Assembly (NCBI GenBank): GCA_005116835.1 | Contig: SWDM01000014.1 | Coordinates: 62,001 to 126,000, forward strand | Source of the DNA: Nitrospira sp. | GTDB lineage: Bacteria; Nitrospirota; Nitrospiria; Nitrospirales; Nitrospiraceae | Reading direction: 5' to 3' | DNA length: 64,000 nucleotides | Shown: one piece after another, positions 54,962-63,780 of the stretch | How the letters are laid out: each line of letters begins with the position of its first letter | Position numbering within the stretch: the stretch's first letter is position 1 | Program-made: the position numbers and the translations under genes | Notes under the pieces: generated by a model | The model's input: only the letters and a program-made list of their open reading frames with translations | Told to the model about the DNA's origin: nothing | Databases searched by the model: none

Positions 54962-55779
54962 CAGCTATCTCTCCGTAAAAAAAGTGTGAAGCTGACCGTC
55001 GTCGTTGCCTGAGCGCCATCCATCATATTCTTCTCGACATCCACTTTTGCGAGAGCTGCACTGGGAATCTCGGCTAACACCGCTCTCAGGAACTGGCGTA
55101 CGTTTAGATAGGGACCTACCAACGGCAATGAGGCTTCATAACGGATCAGACGGCCTGAATGGTCGTCGATCACATGATAATGGCCGGCCTGTAAAACCAG
55201 GTGCTGCTTCTGAGCCAATTGATTGATCTTTCGCAAAGTCTCCGGCACTTCCTTGGCCGGGGGGAAAATGGCATAGAAGTCAGACAGTTGTTCTTTGGGG
55301 GTGCGGGGAGCCATGGCGGGAGATGCTCCCGATCTCTGGATACGCACCAGAGAAGCTTCGAGTTCTTCCAATATCTGTGCCTGCTCCCCCTCGAGGGTGA
55401 GTACCGCAGACAGGTAAAACATCACCGCAAAGGCACAGAGGCCAAGACCAACGGCGCCCGAAACACCAAGTCGCTGCACCCACAGTGTGAAGGTCCATCC
55501 CATGTGCCCCACTGACGGAAGATTTCGCTTGGTCTTGGAGAGGCCCCCCTCGACGCTTGAAGCCGCAAGCCGCTGCCCCAGGAGTCTACGGGCCCACCCC
55601 GGCCGCGCGACTGACGGCTGGTTTCGTGTGGCCTCCTTGAGAGCGGTCATTCGGCCTGCCAGGATCTCGCCCCACGGAATCGGCAAGGGGCGCAGAGCGC
55701 GTGCCTTCTGAGCCTGCGGCGCAGGGTCGGTGGCTGTCGATGCAGGCCCTGTCGATCTGAGGAATCCGCCGAAGTTCAT
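54961..55779 (-). CDS. PilO/GspM-like assembly protein, 272 aa
   Basis: About 90 residues of basic, P/A/R-rich N-terminal sequence precede a transmembrane helix (GAVGLGLCAFAVMFYLSAVL), a coiled coil (GEQAQILEELEASLVRIQ) and a ferredoxin-like periplasmic domain (FPPAKEVPETLRKINQLAQ). This layout fits PilO and GspM. The start is the ATG that overlaps the PilN-like gene's stop by ATGA. It pairs with the PilN-like protein as usual in these operons. Confidence 0.75.
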   Translation of the reverse strand: MNFGGFLRSTGPASTATDPAPQAQKARALRPLPIPWGEILAGRMTALKEATRNQPSVARPGWARRLLGQRLAASSVEGGLSKTKRNLPSVGHMGWTFTLWVQRLGVSGAVGLGLCAFAVMFYLSAVLTLEGEQAQILEELEASLVRIQRSGASPAMAPRTPKEQLSDFYAIFPPAKEVPETLRKINQLAQKQHLVLQAGHYHVIDDHSGRLIRYEASLPLVGPYLNVRQFLRAVLAEIPSAALAKVDVEKNMMDGAQATTTVSFTLFLRRDS

Positions 55780-56321
55780 GTTCGCACTCTCCACTCCGCC
55801 ACGATAGAAAACCGCACCGGCTTCGCGTGATCCTTCTCTTCCCTCTGATGACGGCTGAGGTATGCATGATCGATGATGTCGAATCCCGCCAGTTGCGTCA
55901 CGAAATCCAACAAGACATCGAAGTCGGCCGCTCGCCCATCGATCACCACGCGCTGTTCACCCACGTCCGGATGGATGGCCATGAGGGCGATTTGATTACT
56001 GTGCCGGCCCCACACCTCTTCCACCGCGATGAAAAGCGGGTCCCACGGAATGGTGAGCTGTCCCAACACAGTCTGGGATTCTTTGATGTCCGCGCGAAAG
56101 GTCTTGAGTTCCTCCGTCAACTTTTCCTTTCCCATGCGCTCCCGACCCGTCTGCTGCCTGAATGCCTCGATCTTCTCCATCACGAGAGCAGTCTCTTCCC
56201 CGAGATACCAGTAGTACGATCCGACCACCACGACTAGAAACAGACCGATGCCCAGCCAGGCAGCTCCCTGGCTGGTCCACCAAATCACCCGGTTGGTATA
56301 GTCGAGCCTTAAAGGATGCAT
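55776..56321 (-). CDS. PilN-like assembly protein, 181 aa
   Basis: Begins MHPLRLDYTNR, then one membrane helix (AAWLGIGLFLVVVVGSYYWYLG), a coiled coil with many K/E (FRQQTGRERMGKEKLTEELK) and a C-terminal ferredoxin-like domain (LALMAIHPDV...DFVTQLAGFDIIDHA region). This fits PilN or the C-terminal half of GspL. Its C-terminus overlaps the PilO-like start and its N-terminus overlaps the PilM/GspL-like gene. The short cytoplasmic start is where PilM would bind. Confidence 0.77.
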   Translation of the reverse strand: MHPLRLDYTNRVIWWTSQGAAWLGIGLFLVVVVGSYYWYLGEETALVMEKIEAFRQQTGRERMGKEKLTEELKTFRADIKESQTVLGQLTIPWDPLFIAVEEVWGRHSNQIALMAIHPDVGEQRVVIDGRAADFDVLLDFVTQLAGFDIIDHAYLSRHQREEKDHAKPVRFSIVAEWRVRT

Positions 56322-57163
56322 GTGAAATGGCTTGCCTCCTCAACCACCTGAGGGCGCACGTCAGCCGTCCTCTTCCTGGTGCTATTGCGTTCCCGTTCAC
56401 CGAGAAATCTCACTGGGAGCCCCATGGCCATCGAATCGGTCCCCGCACGGGAAGGCGCCAATAGATACAGAGCGCCGGCCGCAGCAGACTCCTCGCCGAT
56501 CAGTTGCTCCCGCGAAAGCCATAGGGATAGCTCCGAAACCCAGTCGCCCTGCGTTCGCCAACGCCGCAGCGCAACCCAACGGTTCCGGCCCAGGAGGGCT
56601 CCACACAGCATGCCGTTCTCCACCGTCACAAACCACTGAGCCTCTTCACGAAAATCCTGCTGCCAACGGTTAAACGATGCCATGAGCAGAGGTTCCACAC
56701 TCACGAGTTTCGTGTGGCTCGCTGCCGCCGCCAGGGTCAACCGGCTCATGAGAGACTCGTCCAGCGCGCTGGCGACATGAGATTCACCAGGCCTGTCGAG
56801 GCTCATCCGGATCGCCCAGTTCTTGGCGACCGGGCCATGGGTCACCGCAAAATGGCGCCGGGCGAGCACCAGATGTTCCTTCTCGTTGCTCAAGTCGTTG
56901 CTCCAGGGCACCAAGACATAGCGCACAAAATGGTTGGAGAGGATGATCCGGAGCGATGCCCCCCGCCACTGAGGATTGGCCGCTAAGTGGGCTTCCAGCG
57001 CTGCGGCAGCCGGCTCCCAGCCGGCGGAACCCTCGGACGAGCCGGACACCGGGACCGTTGTCGTCGTCATCAGTCCCGGGCGCAAGCCGCGGGGCCGATG
57101 CCCCACCAGCAACCGGTCTGGGCCCAGGAAGATGCTGATTTGGTCAGCCCACAAAGGTGACAC
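56309..57163 (-). CDS. PilM/GspL cytoplasmic-domain-like protein, 284 aa
   Basis: A soluble protein with the RNase H/actin-like layout of PilM or the N-domain of GspL: ADQISIFLGPDRLLVG, SLRIILSNHFVRYVLVPW, and WFVTVENGMLCGALLGRNRW. It starts at GTG with GGAGATCAACC 7 nt upstream, inside the end of the ATPase gene (20-nt overlap). Its last codons overlap the PilN-like gene by about 13 nt. It would link the ATPase to PilN on the inner face of the membrane. Confidence 0.75.
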   Translation of the reverse strand: MSPLWADQISIFLGPDRLLVGHRPRGLRPGLMTTTTVPVSGSSEGSAGWEPAAAALEAHLAANPQWRGASLRIILSNHFVRYVLVPWSNDLSNEKEHLVLARRHFAVTHGPVAKNWAIRMSLDRPGESHVASALDESLMSRLTLAAAASHTKLVSVEPLLMASFNRWQQDFREEAQWFVTVENGMLCGALLGRNRWVALRRWRTQGDWVSELSLWLSREQLIGEESAAAGALYLLAPSRAGTDSMAMGLPVRFLGERERNSTRKRTADVRPQVVEEASHFTCIL

Positions 57164-58841
57164 GGTTGATCTCCTCCAACGTGGTGATGCCTTGACGAAC
57201 GAGATCCATTGCAGATTCCCGGAGGAAACGAGTGCCGGTCGCCCGTGCCGTGTCTTTGATCCGGCGGATCGGTTCTTTCGCGATGATCTGTTCGCGAATC
57301 CCGTCGTCGAGCAGCAGCACTTCCGCAATGGCCTGGCGTCCCTTGTACCCGGTTTCATGACAGTGTTTGCAGCCGACACCGATTCGAAAGTTGAAATCCG
57401 TGGCTGCCTCGTCGGTCAGCCGTGACGCGGCCAGCAATTTGGAGTCCGGGCGATGGGGCTTGACGCAATGGGCGCAGAGGATCCGTACGAGACGTTGGGC
57501 GATGACCCCGTTTAAGGCCGAGACGAAATTATAGGGCTCGACGCCCATATGTATGAATCGCCCGATGATGTCGAATACGTTGTTGGCATGGACTGTCGCC
57601 AACACCAGGTGTCCGGTCAAAGCGGACTGGACGGCGATCTGGGCTGTTTCCGAATCCCGAATTTCCCCGACCATAATCTTGTCCGGATCGTGTCTCAGGA
57701 TCGAACGCAGGCCGCGGGAAAAGGTCAATCCCTTCTTTTCATTGACGGGAATCTGCAGAATCCCCGGCAGCTGATATTCCACCGGATCTTCGATCGTGAT
57801 GATTTTGTCCTTGCCCTGGTTCAGCTCATTGAGCACGGCATAGAGAGAGGTCGTTTTCCCGCTTCCGGTCGGGCCTGTGACCAACATCAAGCCGTAGGGC
57901 TCGGAGGCGAGCCCGCGGATCTGCGCCACCGTCTGCTCGTCGAAGCCGATCATATCCAGCCGGAGCCCCTGGCTCTGCTGCGATAACGACTGTTTGTCCA
58001 GAATACGAATCACCGAGTCTTCTCCATGGATACTGGGCATTACCGATACCCGGAAATCTACCGCGCGGCCAAGGACGGCCAGCTTGAAGCGTCCGTCTTG
58101 GGGAATCCGGCGCTCCGAGATGTCCAGTTCCGACATGACCTTGATGCGTGAGATCGCCTGCTCTGCCATTTCCTTGCCCTCTACCACCTTCACTTTCAGG
58201 AGCACCCCGTCGATGCGATACTTGATCGTGAGGTACGAGGTTCCCGCTTCAAGATGGATGTCGCTGGCACCGAGCTTGAACGCATCGTAGATCGTCGAAT
58301 GCACCAGCTTGACCACGGGGCTGGTCCCTTCACTGATTGACTTGATCGACAGGTCCTCGATGGCCTCGGACACCCGGCGATGCTCCGGATCGAGCGCGAG
58401 GACGTCATCCATCGCGCGGGCTCCTGCCTCGTACTTCGCGAACATTTCAAGGAGCGTGACACGATGGACCAGGACCCACAGAGCGGATTCCCGTAGCTGT
58501 TCATTCGCCCATGCCTGCCTGGCCGGATCGAACGGATCGCAAAACGCCACACAGAGAAGGCCTTGTTCGTCGTGGAACGGCAGGCATTCATGCGCCACCG
58601 TCTCGGGATAGGAAATACGGGTAAAATCCGCCTCGCAGACTTTGAGGGCCTCCTGGCTCATACATGGATAGTGGAAAGTCGCGGCCAGTTTCGCGGCAAA
58701 CTCGTCGGGGCTCAATTGACACTGATCGTCCAGCGCCTCGATCACCCGCCGTTTCGCGCGAACAGCATCGGCCTTGGCGAGCGCCAGTTCGCCAGGTGAG
58801 AAGACATCCTTGCCGACGAGAACCTGTTCGGTCTGGCTCAT
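57144..58841 (-). CDS. gspE: Type II secretion / pilus assembly ATPase (GspE/PilB)
   Basis: The motor ATPase. The N-terminal 150 residues are the MshEN-type domain. The ATPase core has Walker A GPTGSGKTTS, the Asp and His boxes (ITIEDPVEYQLPGI, LRHDPDKIMVGEIRDSETA), and ALTGHLVLATVHAN. The C-terminal zinc site has LCAHC and CKHC. Length 565 aa. It is coupled to the GspF gene (4-nt overlap) and to the PilM/GspL-like gene. Confidence 0.94.
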   Translation of the reverse strand: MSQTEQVLVGKDVFSPGELALAKADAVRAKRRVIEALDDQCQLSPDEFAAKLAATFHYPCMSQEALKVCEADFTRISYPETVAHECLPFHDEQGLLCVAFCDPFDPARQAWANEQLRESALWVLVHRVTLLEMFAKYEAGARAMDDVLALDPEHRRVSEAIEDLSIKSISEGTSPVVKLVHSTIYDAFKLGASDIHLEAGTSYLTIKYRIDGVLLKVKVVEGKEMAEQAISRIKVMSELDISERRIPQDGRFKLAVLGRAVDFRVSVMPSIHGEDSVIRILDKQSLSQQSQGLRLDMIGFDEQTVAQIRGLASEPYGLMLVTGPTGSGKTTSLYAVLNELNQGKDKIITIEDPVEYQLPGILQIPVNEKKGLTFSRGLRSILRHDPDKIMVGEIRDSETAQIAVQSALTGHLVLATVHANNVFDIIGRFIHMGVEPYNFVSALNGVIAQRLVRILCAHCVKPHRPDSKLLAASRLTDEAATDFNFRIGVGCKHCHETGYKGRQAIAEVLLLDDGIREQIIAKEPIRRIKDTARATGTRFLRESAMDLVRQGITTLEEINRVTFVG

Positions 58842-60028
58842 TGGATACTCCCTGCGAGTTCAAATATGGGGAAATACATGAGGAGCACGATCGTGCCGAT
58901 CACGAGGCCGATGGCGGCCATCAGCGCAGGCTCGATCAGTTTCGTCACCCAATCCAGCGCACGGGCGATGTCTTCGTCGTAGAAGACCGCAATCCGTTCC
59001 ATCATCTCCCCCATTTGTCCGGTCCGCTCCCCCACTCGCAACATGCGGTGGGCGACCGGAGTGGTCAATCCGTGCGATTCCATCGCCTGGGAAACCGGCT
59101 TTCCTTCGCGGAGATCATTCACCGCCGCTTGAAGCGGACCGCGTAATGACAGGGGAAGAATGCCTGAGACCATCTCGATGGCGGCCACGATCGGGATACC
59201 GCCCTTTACCAGCATGCCCAACGTGCGATAGAAGCGCGCCAGATCGAATACCTGGAGCCGGCTCCCGATAGAGGGAATCGATCGAAGCTGTGACAAGACC
59301 CGCGTTTTCACAGCGGGAAGCGTGAGGCCGTAGGCAGAGGCGATCCCCACACAGGCCAGGCAGCCCATGACCAGAAAGCCATGCTCTTCCATCACCTTTC
59401 CCCACTCCAGCAAGAGCTGCGACAACACCGGAAGATCCTTGCCCGCGTCCTCATAGATGCGGCTGAACTTGGGCACCACATACATCAACAAAAACAGCAT
59501 CACGAGCCCGCCGACGACGAGCAACACGACCGGATAGATCGAGGCGCTCACGAGCTTCTTACGAACCAGCTCCAGTTGCACCTGGTAGGCAATGTATCGA
59601 GACAGGGCCTCGCGGAGATCGCCGGTTCTCTCGCTCGCACGAATCGTCGCGACATAGAGCGCGGGAAAACTGGAGGGCAACTGTTCGACCGACGAGGAGA
59701 ATGTGAGCCCGTCCCGCAGTTTGGCCAGAATCTGTTCCAACACTTGCTTCAAGTCCGGATGGCGCTCTTTTTCCCGGAGTGTCTCGAGCGCTTCAACCAA
59801 TGACAGACCAGCCCCCAGCAGGGCGATCAGTTCCTGACTGAACAGGGTCAGAGGGAAAGTCGTCCTCCGCTTGAAATACGAAGCCAATCCATCCCGCTTC
59901 GAACGGAACGTCAACACCTCGTAGCCCAGCCGCTCGACCTGACGGCAAGCATCGTCGGCATCGACGGAGTCGACGTTCAATTCCACCACCGTATCCAGCG
60001 ACTGGATGGCCTTGATGTGGTACTGCAT
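58838..60028 (-). CDS. gspF: Inner-membrane platform protein GspF/PilC
   Basis: A 396-aa polytopic inner-membrane protein. Two repeated halves are visible: FSQELIALLGAGLSLVEALETL and FYRTLGMLVKGGIPIVAAIE, each followed by an amphipathic region and membrane helices (VVLLVVGGLVMLFLLMYVVP; LIEPALMAAIGLVIGTIVLLMYFPIF). The start is chosen at MQYHI, with GGGGG upstream and 8 nt after gspG. It contacts the ATPase and the pseudopilins. Confidence 0.93.
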   Translation of the reverse strand: MQYHIKAIQSLDTVVELNVDSVDADDACRQVERLGYEVLTFRSKRDGLASYFKRRTTFPLTLFSQELIALLGAGLSLVEALETLREKERHPDLKQVLEQILAKLRDGLTFSSSVEQLPSSFPALYVATIRASERTGDLREALSRYIAYQVQLELVRKKLVSASIYPVVLLVVGGLVMLFLLMYVVPKFSRIYEDAGKDLPVLSQLLLEWGKVMEEHGFLVMGCLACVGIASAYGLTLPAVKTRVLSQLRSIPSIGSRLQVFDLARFYRTLGMLVKGGIPIVAAIEMVSGILPLSLRGPLQAAVNDLREGKPVSQAMESHGLTTPVAHRMLRVGERTGQMGEMMERIAVFYDEDIARALDWVTKLIEPALMAAIGLVIGTIVLLMYFPIFELAGSIQ

Positions 60029-60035
60029 AGCCCCC

Positions 60036-60497
60036 TTACCAGTTCGTGATGTCTTCGTTTTCGACCGTTCCACCAGGTTGCGCATCTTTGCCGAACGACC
60101 ATAGATCGAACTCGCTGTGCTCCCCGGGGAATTTATACGAGTAGGGACGGCCCCATGGATCTGTGGGAAGGGTTTTCTTCAAGTACGGCCCCTGCCATTT
60201 TGCTTCATCCGCCGGTTTGACCATGAGAGCGGCCAGTCCCTGCTCCGTGGAGGGATAGCGGCCTACGTCCAAGCGGTATTGATCCAGCGCTTGCTCCACC
60301 GCAGTCAATTGGGCGCGGGCGGTCTTCGCCTCTGATTTCCCGATTTGCGAAAAGTATCGAGGCCCGACAAATCCGGCGAGCAGACCGATAATCACCATCA
60401 CGACGAGCAGTTCCAGAAGTGTAAATCCCCTCTCCCTCTTGCGATTGCACAGGGGACAGCTCCCGGGACAGCGTAGTTGTGGCATCGTAGATTCCAT
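60036..60497 (-). CDS. gspG: Major pseudopilin GspG
   Basis: Prepilin with cleavage site and helix RGFTLLELLVVMVIIGLLAGFVGPRYF, Glu5 present, and the GspG C-domain signature LDQYRLDVGRYPSTEQGLAAL, with WQGPYLKK, DPWGRPYSYKFPGEH and FDLWSFGKDAQPGG. Length 153 aa. The leader is unusually long (23 residues) and holds CPGSCPLC, a CxxxCxxC pattern not typical of leaders. GGAG precedes the ATG. It is the first gene of the operon, so the promoter is likely in the 246-nt gap upstream. Confidence 0.93.
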   Translation of the reverse strand: MESTMPQLRCPGSCPLCNRKRERGFTLLELLVVMVIIGLLAGFVGPRYFSQIGKSEAKTARAQLTAVEQALDQYRLDVGRYPSTEQGLAALMVKPADEAKWQGPYLKKTLPTDPWGRPYSYKFPGEHSEFDLWSFGKDAQPGGTVENEDITNW

Positions 60498-60684
60498 AGC
60501 GGCTCCTTTGCGTTGCGTGGTCCGATTTTCCTCACCGTCGTGTGTACAAAGTCCCGTGGCCTCCAGTTATCTGGTTGTGGGCTGATAAACGATAGTATGG
60601 GGGGGCGGCAAACCGCACAATACCCTCTCTGGTAGGGCATTGCCCTTCGTTGGAGGAACCGGAACGGGCCGCAAAAGTAGGGGC

Positions 60685-60775
60685 GAGGCGTGAGAAGTGA
60701 GACGTAAAACGTGGAACGTTTCAGAGGGGAGCGTTCGGAAATCCTACGTGTTACCTTTCACGTCTAGCGTTTGAC
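60685..60775. repeat. Inverted word repeat (ACGTAAAACGTG words) at the SCO gene end
   Basis: GAGACGTAAAACGTGGAACGTTTC and, after a spacer, ACGTGTTACCTTTCACGTCTAGCGTTT carry repeated ACGT words, inverse to each other in part. The SCO stop (60744-60746) lies within, so the right arm encodes the last residues of that protein. Confidence 0.5.
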
Positions 60776-61454
60776 GACTTCGGGTGATTCGGAGCACCGT
60801 CTGGGCGATTTGCCGATGGTCCATCAGGGCCGGCAACGATACCCACCGGTTTGTCCTGTCGTCGCCGACAATGACAATTCCCGCATGCTGTGTCTTGTCT
60901 GCGTCACGGGCTGGGTCAGGATCGTAAAGGCCCATCGCCCGGCGTAACTGTTCAATCTCCGATTCGTCTCCGGTTAAGAAATGCCACCCGCTGAATTGCC
61001 CGAAGCGCCCGGCATACTCCTTCAATATTTTCGGCCGGTCTACTGCAGGGTCGAGCGAGATCGAGAGGAAAATGAAGTCGCGTCCGATCCGGCTCCCCAG
61101 AATCTTGTGGACCCTCGCGAGATTCGCTGTCGTCGGACTGCAGCTTTGCTGACAGCTCGTATAGATAAAATTCACGAGGACCGTCTTGTCCTTGACCAGG
61201 TCATCGTAGAAGCGCACTGACTTGCCGTCTTGTGTTTGGAGGAGGATATTGGGGAAGGCGTCCGAGGGCTTCCCCATAGATCCGCGCTGGTTAACATCTT
61301 TCGGTTCAGAGGCGGAAGCCGGTGGGCCGTTCAATGGCTCCACTTTGCTCGTGCCGGGAGACGCCCCCACAGAGCAAGAACAGATAAAGATGATTCCCGC
61401 ACAGGCCACGAAGTCCCAGAAACCCCGTGACCGGCGTGGAGCCTTTGCAATCAC
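60744..61454 (-). CDS. SCO1/SenC family copper protein
   Basis: Copper chaperone or thiol-redox protein for copper-centre assembly. The N-terminal signal ends at FICSCSVG with a possible lipobox. The C-x3-C motif is TSCQQSCSP, and a conserved His follows in KTQHAGIVIV. A thioredoxin fold is expected. Length 236 aa. The C-terminal residues (LDVKGNT) are encoded inside a word repeat. It overlaps the multicopper oxidase gene by 4 nt, which makes a shared role in that enzyme's copper supply likely. Confidence 0.88.
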   Translation of the reverse strand: MIAKAPRRSRGFWDFVACAGIIFICSCSVGASPGTSKVEPLNGPPASASEPKDVNQRGSMGKPSDAFPNILLQTQDGKSVRFYDDLVKDKTVLVNFIYTSCQQSCSPTTANLARVHKILGSRIGRDFIFLSISLDPAVDRPKILKEYAGRFGQFSGWHFLTGDESEIEQLRRAMGLYDPDPARDADKTQHAGIVIVGDDRTNRWVSLPALMDHRQIAQTVLRITRSRQTLDVKGNT

Positions 61455-63472
61455 AATTGATTGCCTCGCTTGTTCATGTCGAAGTCGCAGTTTGGAAATC
61501 CTACCCCTCGATCTTCAAGACGATCCAGGTCTCCGGCGACGTCGAAGTAGATGCGTCCCTCTTCCTCCAGTTCGGTACAGTCGGGAACGACGCCGGATAC
61601 CTCCGGATCGATCCTGGCCTCTCCATCGAGCGGACTGGGCTGCCCGAAGGGCCTTGGGTCAAAGAACGCCATCATCCTCATGTCTTCATGGTCGACATTG
61701 TGACAGTGAAAAGAAAAAGGCCCGGTGAAGGTGCGGAACTTGATCAACACCTTGGCGACTTCTCCTCCGTGCAGGTTGACCAGATCGCTGTTGAACGAAC
61801 GCTCGAACGGAGGCGTTTTACCGTTGAGGCTCTTGATCTGAAACCCCTCAAGGTGCGTATGGAACGGGTGCCACCAGCCGCCGGAATTGTTCTCAAACGT
61901 CCATTCTTCCGTGGTCCCCAGTTCCGGCACCGCATCCGTCCGTCTCGGATTGAAAAACCGATTGTTGATCGTCCAGGCCCCCATGGCACGGTCGGACCGG
62001 AAGCTCCGCGTCGCCACGACCTCATTGTCGGAAACCGGAGTCCACTGATCTCGGATGATCGTGCCATTGTCGATGATGACGTCGTTGGCCACCGGAGCGC
62101 CGGTGACGACGAACTTCATCAGTGCGGTTGGCTTCTTGGGATCCACTCCATCCCCCTTGCGCCCGCTGGTTTGAATCATGATGTTCTCGATAAACACTTC
62201 GTTGGGCGCGTTCCTGAAGTCGATGATCACGTCATGGCGTTGGCCCATGGCTAGTTCGAAAGTCTTCACAAGACCGGCCCTGGGGAAGAGCCAAGAGTCC
62301 GCCCCGAACACGAGAAAGGGCTGGCCGTTACTGAGTCTGAGTTGATAGATTCGCGCATTGGAGGCGTTCAAGATTCTGAAACGGTATTTGCGCCGCTGCA
62401 CCTGCATAAACGGCTGCACCGTCCCGTTGACCGTAAACACATCGCCCAGGCGGCCGTCGTGGTTGAAGAAATCGAAGAAGAGCGTCCCGTCTGCGTTGAA
62501 CCGTTGATCGGTCAGGGCCAGGCCGATATCGAACCCTTGCAACGGATCCGGCAGGACCCGGTCCTCGATCAACTGTTCCTCCCTCTCGTCGAACATGAGA
62601 TAAAACCCGGCAAGTCCACGGCTCACGTTGAACCCGGTGACATCCATGGCATGGTCGTGATACCAGAGGGTGGAGGGGGTCCAGGTCGGATCAAATGCAC
62701 CTGTACAGATGCCTGCCCGTCGATCCGGTTGGGTCACGCGCGGTTCAATGTTGGGCCAGTAATAGTCTCGCGCCTCCCCGGCCAAGATATAGAAGTCCGG
62801 CGCGCCGTCCGCATGGGCCGGAACGTGGGAGCCGTGAAGATGGATCGAAGTCTCATTATCATGGCCTGTCGTGTTGATGGGGCCTCGATTTCTGGTGAGA
62901 TGATTTTGGAACCTCGCCACGACTGGCTCGCGAAAACGCGCCAGAAAGGTCGGCCCAGGCGTTCGTGCTGGATCTCCTCCAAAGATGTCTCGATAGGCGA
63001 AAATCGGCGTGTCGACTCCGGGAAAGAACGACTGAACTGTCTCTTCGATGGCCAGGCGATATTCTTTCTCATGGGTATGGCTGGAGAAACGGTTCCAGTC
63101 CGGACAGGGAAAGCCGGGAACCCGACCGTCGAACTCTGGGGCAATCCCATGGGCTACATCGTTGAAATTCCCATGGGGCACGGATGGTCTTCCGCTTGGT
63201 CCCCCCGCGCGCGGGTACTGGCCCGGCGCCGGCGAAAGGGTGCCGCGCGGTCTGGACTCGGCAATCGAGGGAATGAACAGCGGTTGGGAAAAGGGCCTGT
63301 AGCTGAATAATGTTCCGCTCTTGCTGCTGCCGGATGAAGGGCCGCTCTGGGCCGAGGCCTCCCTTGGTCCTTCCAAGAAGGGGACCGGGGTCTTCCATTG
63401 GCCAAGCGAAAAGGCCCCAAGAGCGACGAGGCCGTATTTTACGAGATTTCGTCGATCGATGGGTTGCGACAT
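61451..63472 (-). CDS. Tat-exported three-domain multicopper oxidase
   Basis: A 673-aa periplasmic oxidase. The twin-arginine motif DRRNLVK lies at residues 6-12 before a hydrophobic stretch, so the folded protein is exported by Tat. The four copper motifs are complete: HLHGSH, YHDHA, HPFHTH and FHCHNVDHEDMRM, which give the type 1, 2 and 3 sites, with Met as the likely axial ligand at type 1. Three cupredoxin domains are expected. Relatives are bilirubin oxidases/CotA and metal oxidases; the substrate is unknown. It is coupled to the SCO gene. Confidence 0.92.
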   Translation of the reverse strand: MSQPIDRRNLVKYGLVALGAFSLGQWKTPVPFLEGPREASAQSGPSSGSSKSGTLFSYRPFSQPLFIPSIAESRPRGTLSPAPGQYPRAGGPSGRPSVPHGNFNDVAHGIAPEFDGRVPGFPCPDWNRFSSHTHEKEYRLAIEETVQSFFPGVDTPIFAYRDIFGGDPARTPGPTFLARFREPVVARFQNHLTRNRGPINTTGHDNETSIHLHGSHVPAHADGAPDFYILAGEARDYYWPNIEPRVTQPDRRAGICTGAFDPTWTPSTLWYHDHAMDVTGFNVSRGLAGFYLMFDEREEQLIEDRVLPDPLQGFDIGLALTDQRFNADGTLFFDFFNHDGRLGDVFTVNGTVQPFMQVQRRKYRFRILNASNARIYQLRLSNGQPFLVFGADSWLFPRAGLVKTFELAMGQRHDVIIDFRNAPNEVFIENIMIQTSGRKGDGVDPKKPTALMKFVVTGAPVANDVIIDNGTIIRDQWTPVSDNEVVATRSFRSDRAMGAWTINNRFFNPRRTDAVPELGTTEEWTFENNSGGWWHPFHTHLEGFQIKSLNGKTPPFERSFNSDLVNLHGGEVAKVLIKFRTFTGPFSFHCHNVDHEDMRMMAFFDPRPFGQPSPLDGEARIDPEVSGVVPDCTELEEEGRIYFDVAGDLDRLEDRGVGFPNCDFDMNKRGNQL

Positions 63473-63624
63473 GTTTCAATTCCTTTTGATGTATTCTTCC
63501 GCTCAGTCTCTTTCTTTCTTCGCCGGGGCGGACTCTACGCAGTTCTACGAGTGCTTCCTATGATACAAAATGGGGGGTATCCCCTACTTCTGGGGGATTG
63601 ATTTTGAGGATGTGCTGGAATTCG

Positions 63625-63682
63625 CTGCTGAGGGCTGAGGGGGTTCAGGCTGAAGGTTGGACAGAAGGCTGAAGGGAGAGGT
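63625..63682. repeat. Word repeat (GCTGAGGGCTGA / GGCTGAAGG)
   Basis: GCTGAGGGCTGA, TTCAGGCTGAAGG and AGAAGGCTGAAGGG follow each other, with the same GGCTGAAGG word as at the panC end. Direct repetition dominates here and the inverse partner is imperfect. Confidence 0.5.
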
Positions 63683-63707
63683 GTCGTTCGTTCGGAAGGG
63701 GATGGTT

Positions 63708-63780
63708 TCTCGTTTCAAGTTTCAGGGTTCAAGTTGCCTGATTGATCGTAAATCAAGACTAGGAACTCGAAACTTCCCTG
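63708..63780. repeat. Word repeat (TTTCAAGTTTCAGG / GAAACTTC)
   Basis: TTTCAAGTTTCAGGGTTCAAG at 63713 on is partly inverse to AACTCGAAACTTC at 63762 on. Same general design as the other word repeats but a different word. Confidence 0.45.

Noticed and set aside
61427-63310. Long plus-strand frames opposite the multicopper oxidase (275 and 322 codons)
   Set aside because: Antisense to a gene with all four copper motifs; composition is not protein-like.
38340-63780. CRISPR array
   Set aside because: The repeats are short, imperfect and not evenly spaced, and no Cas gene is present.
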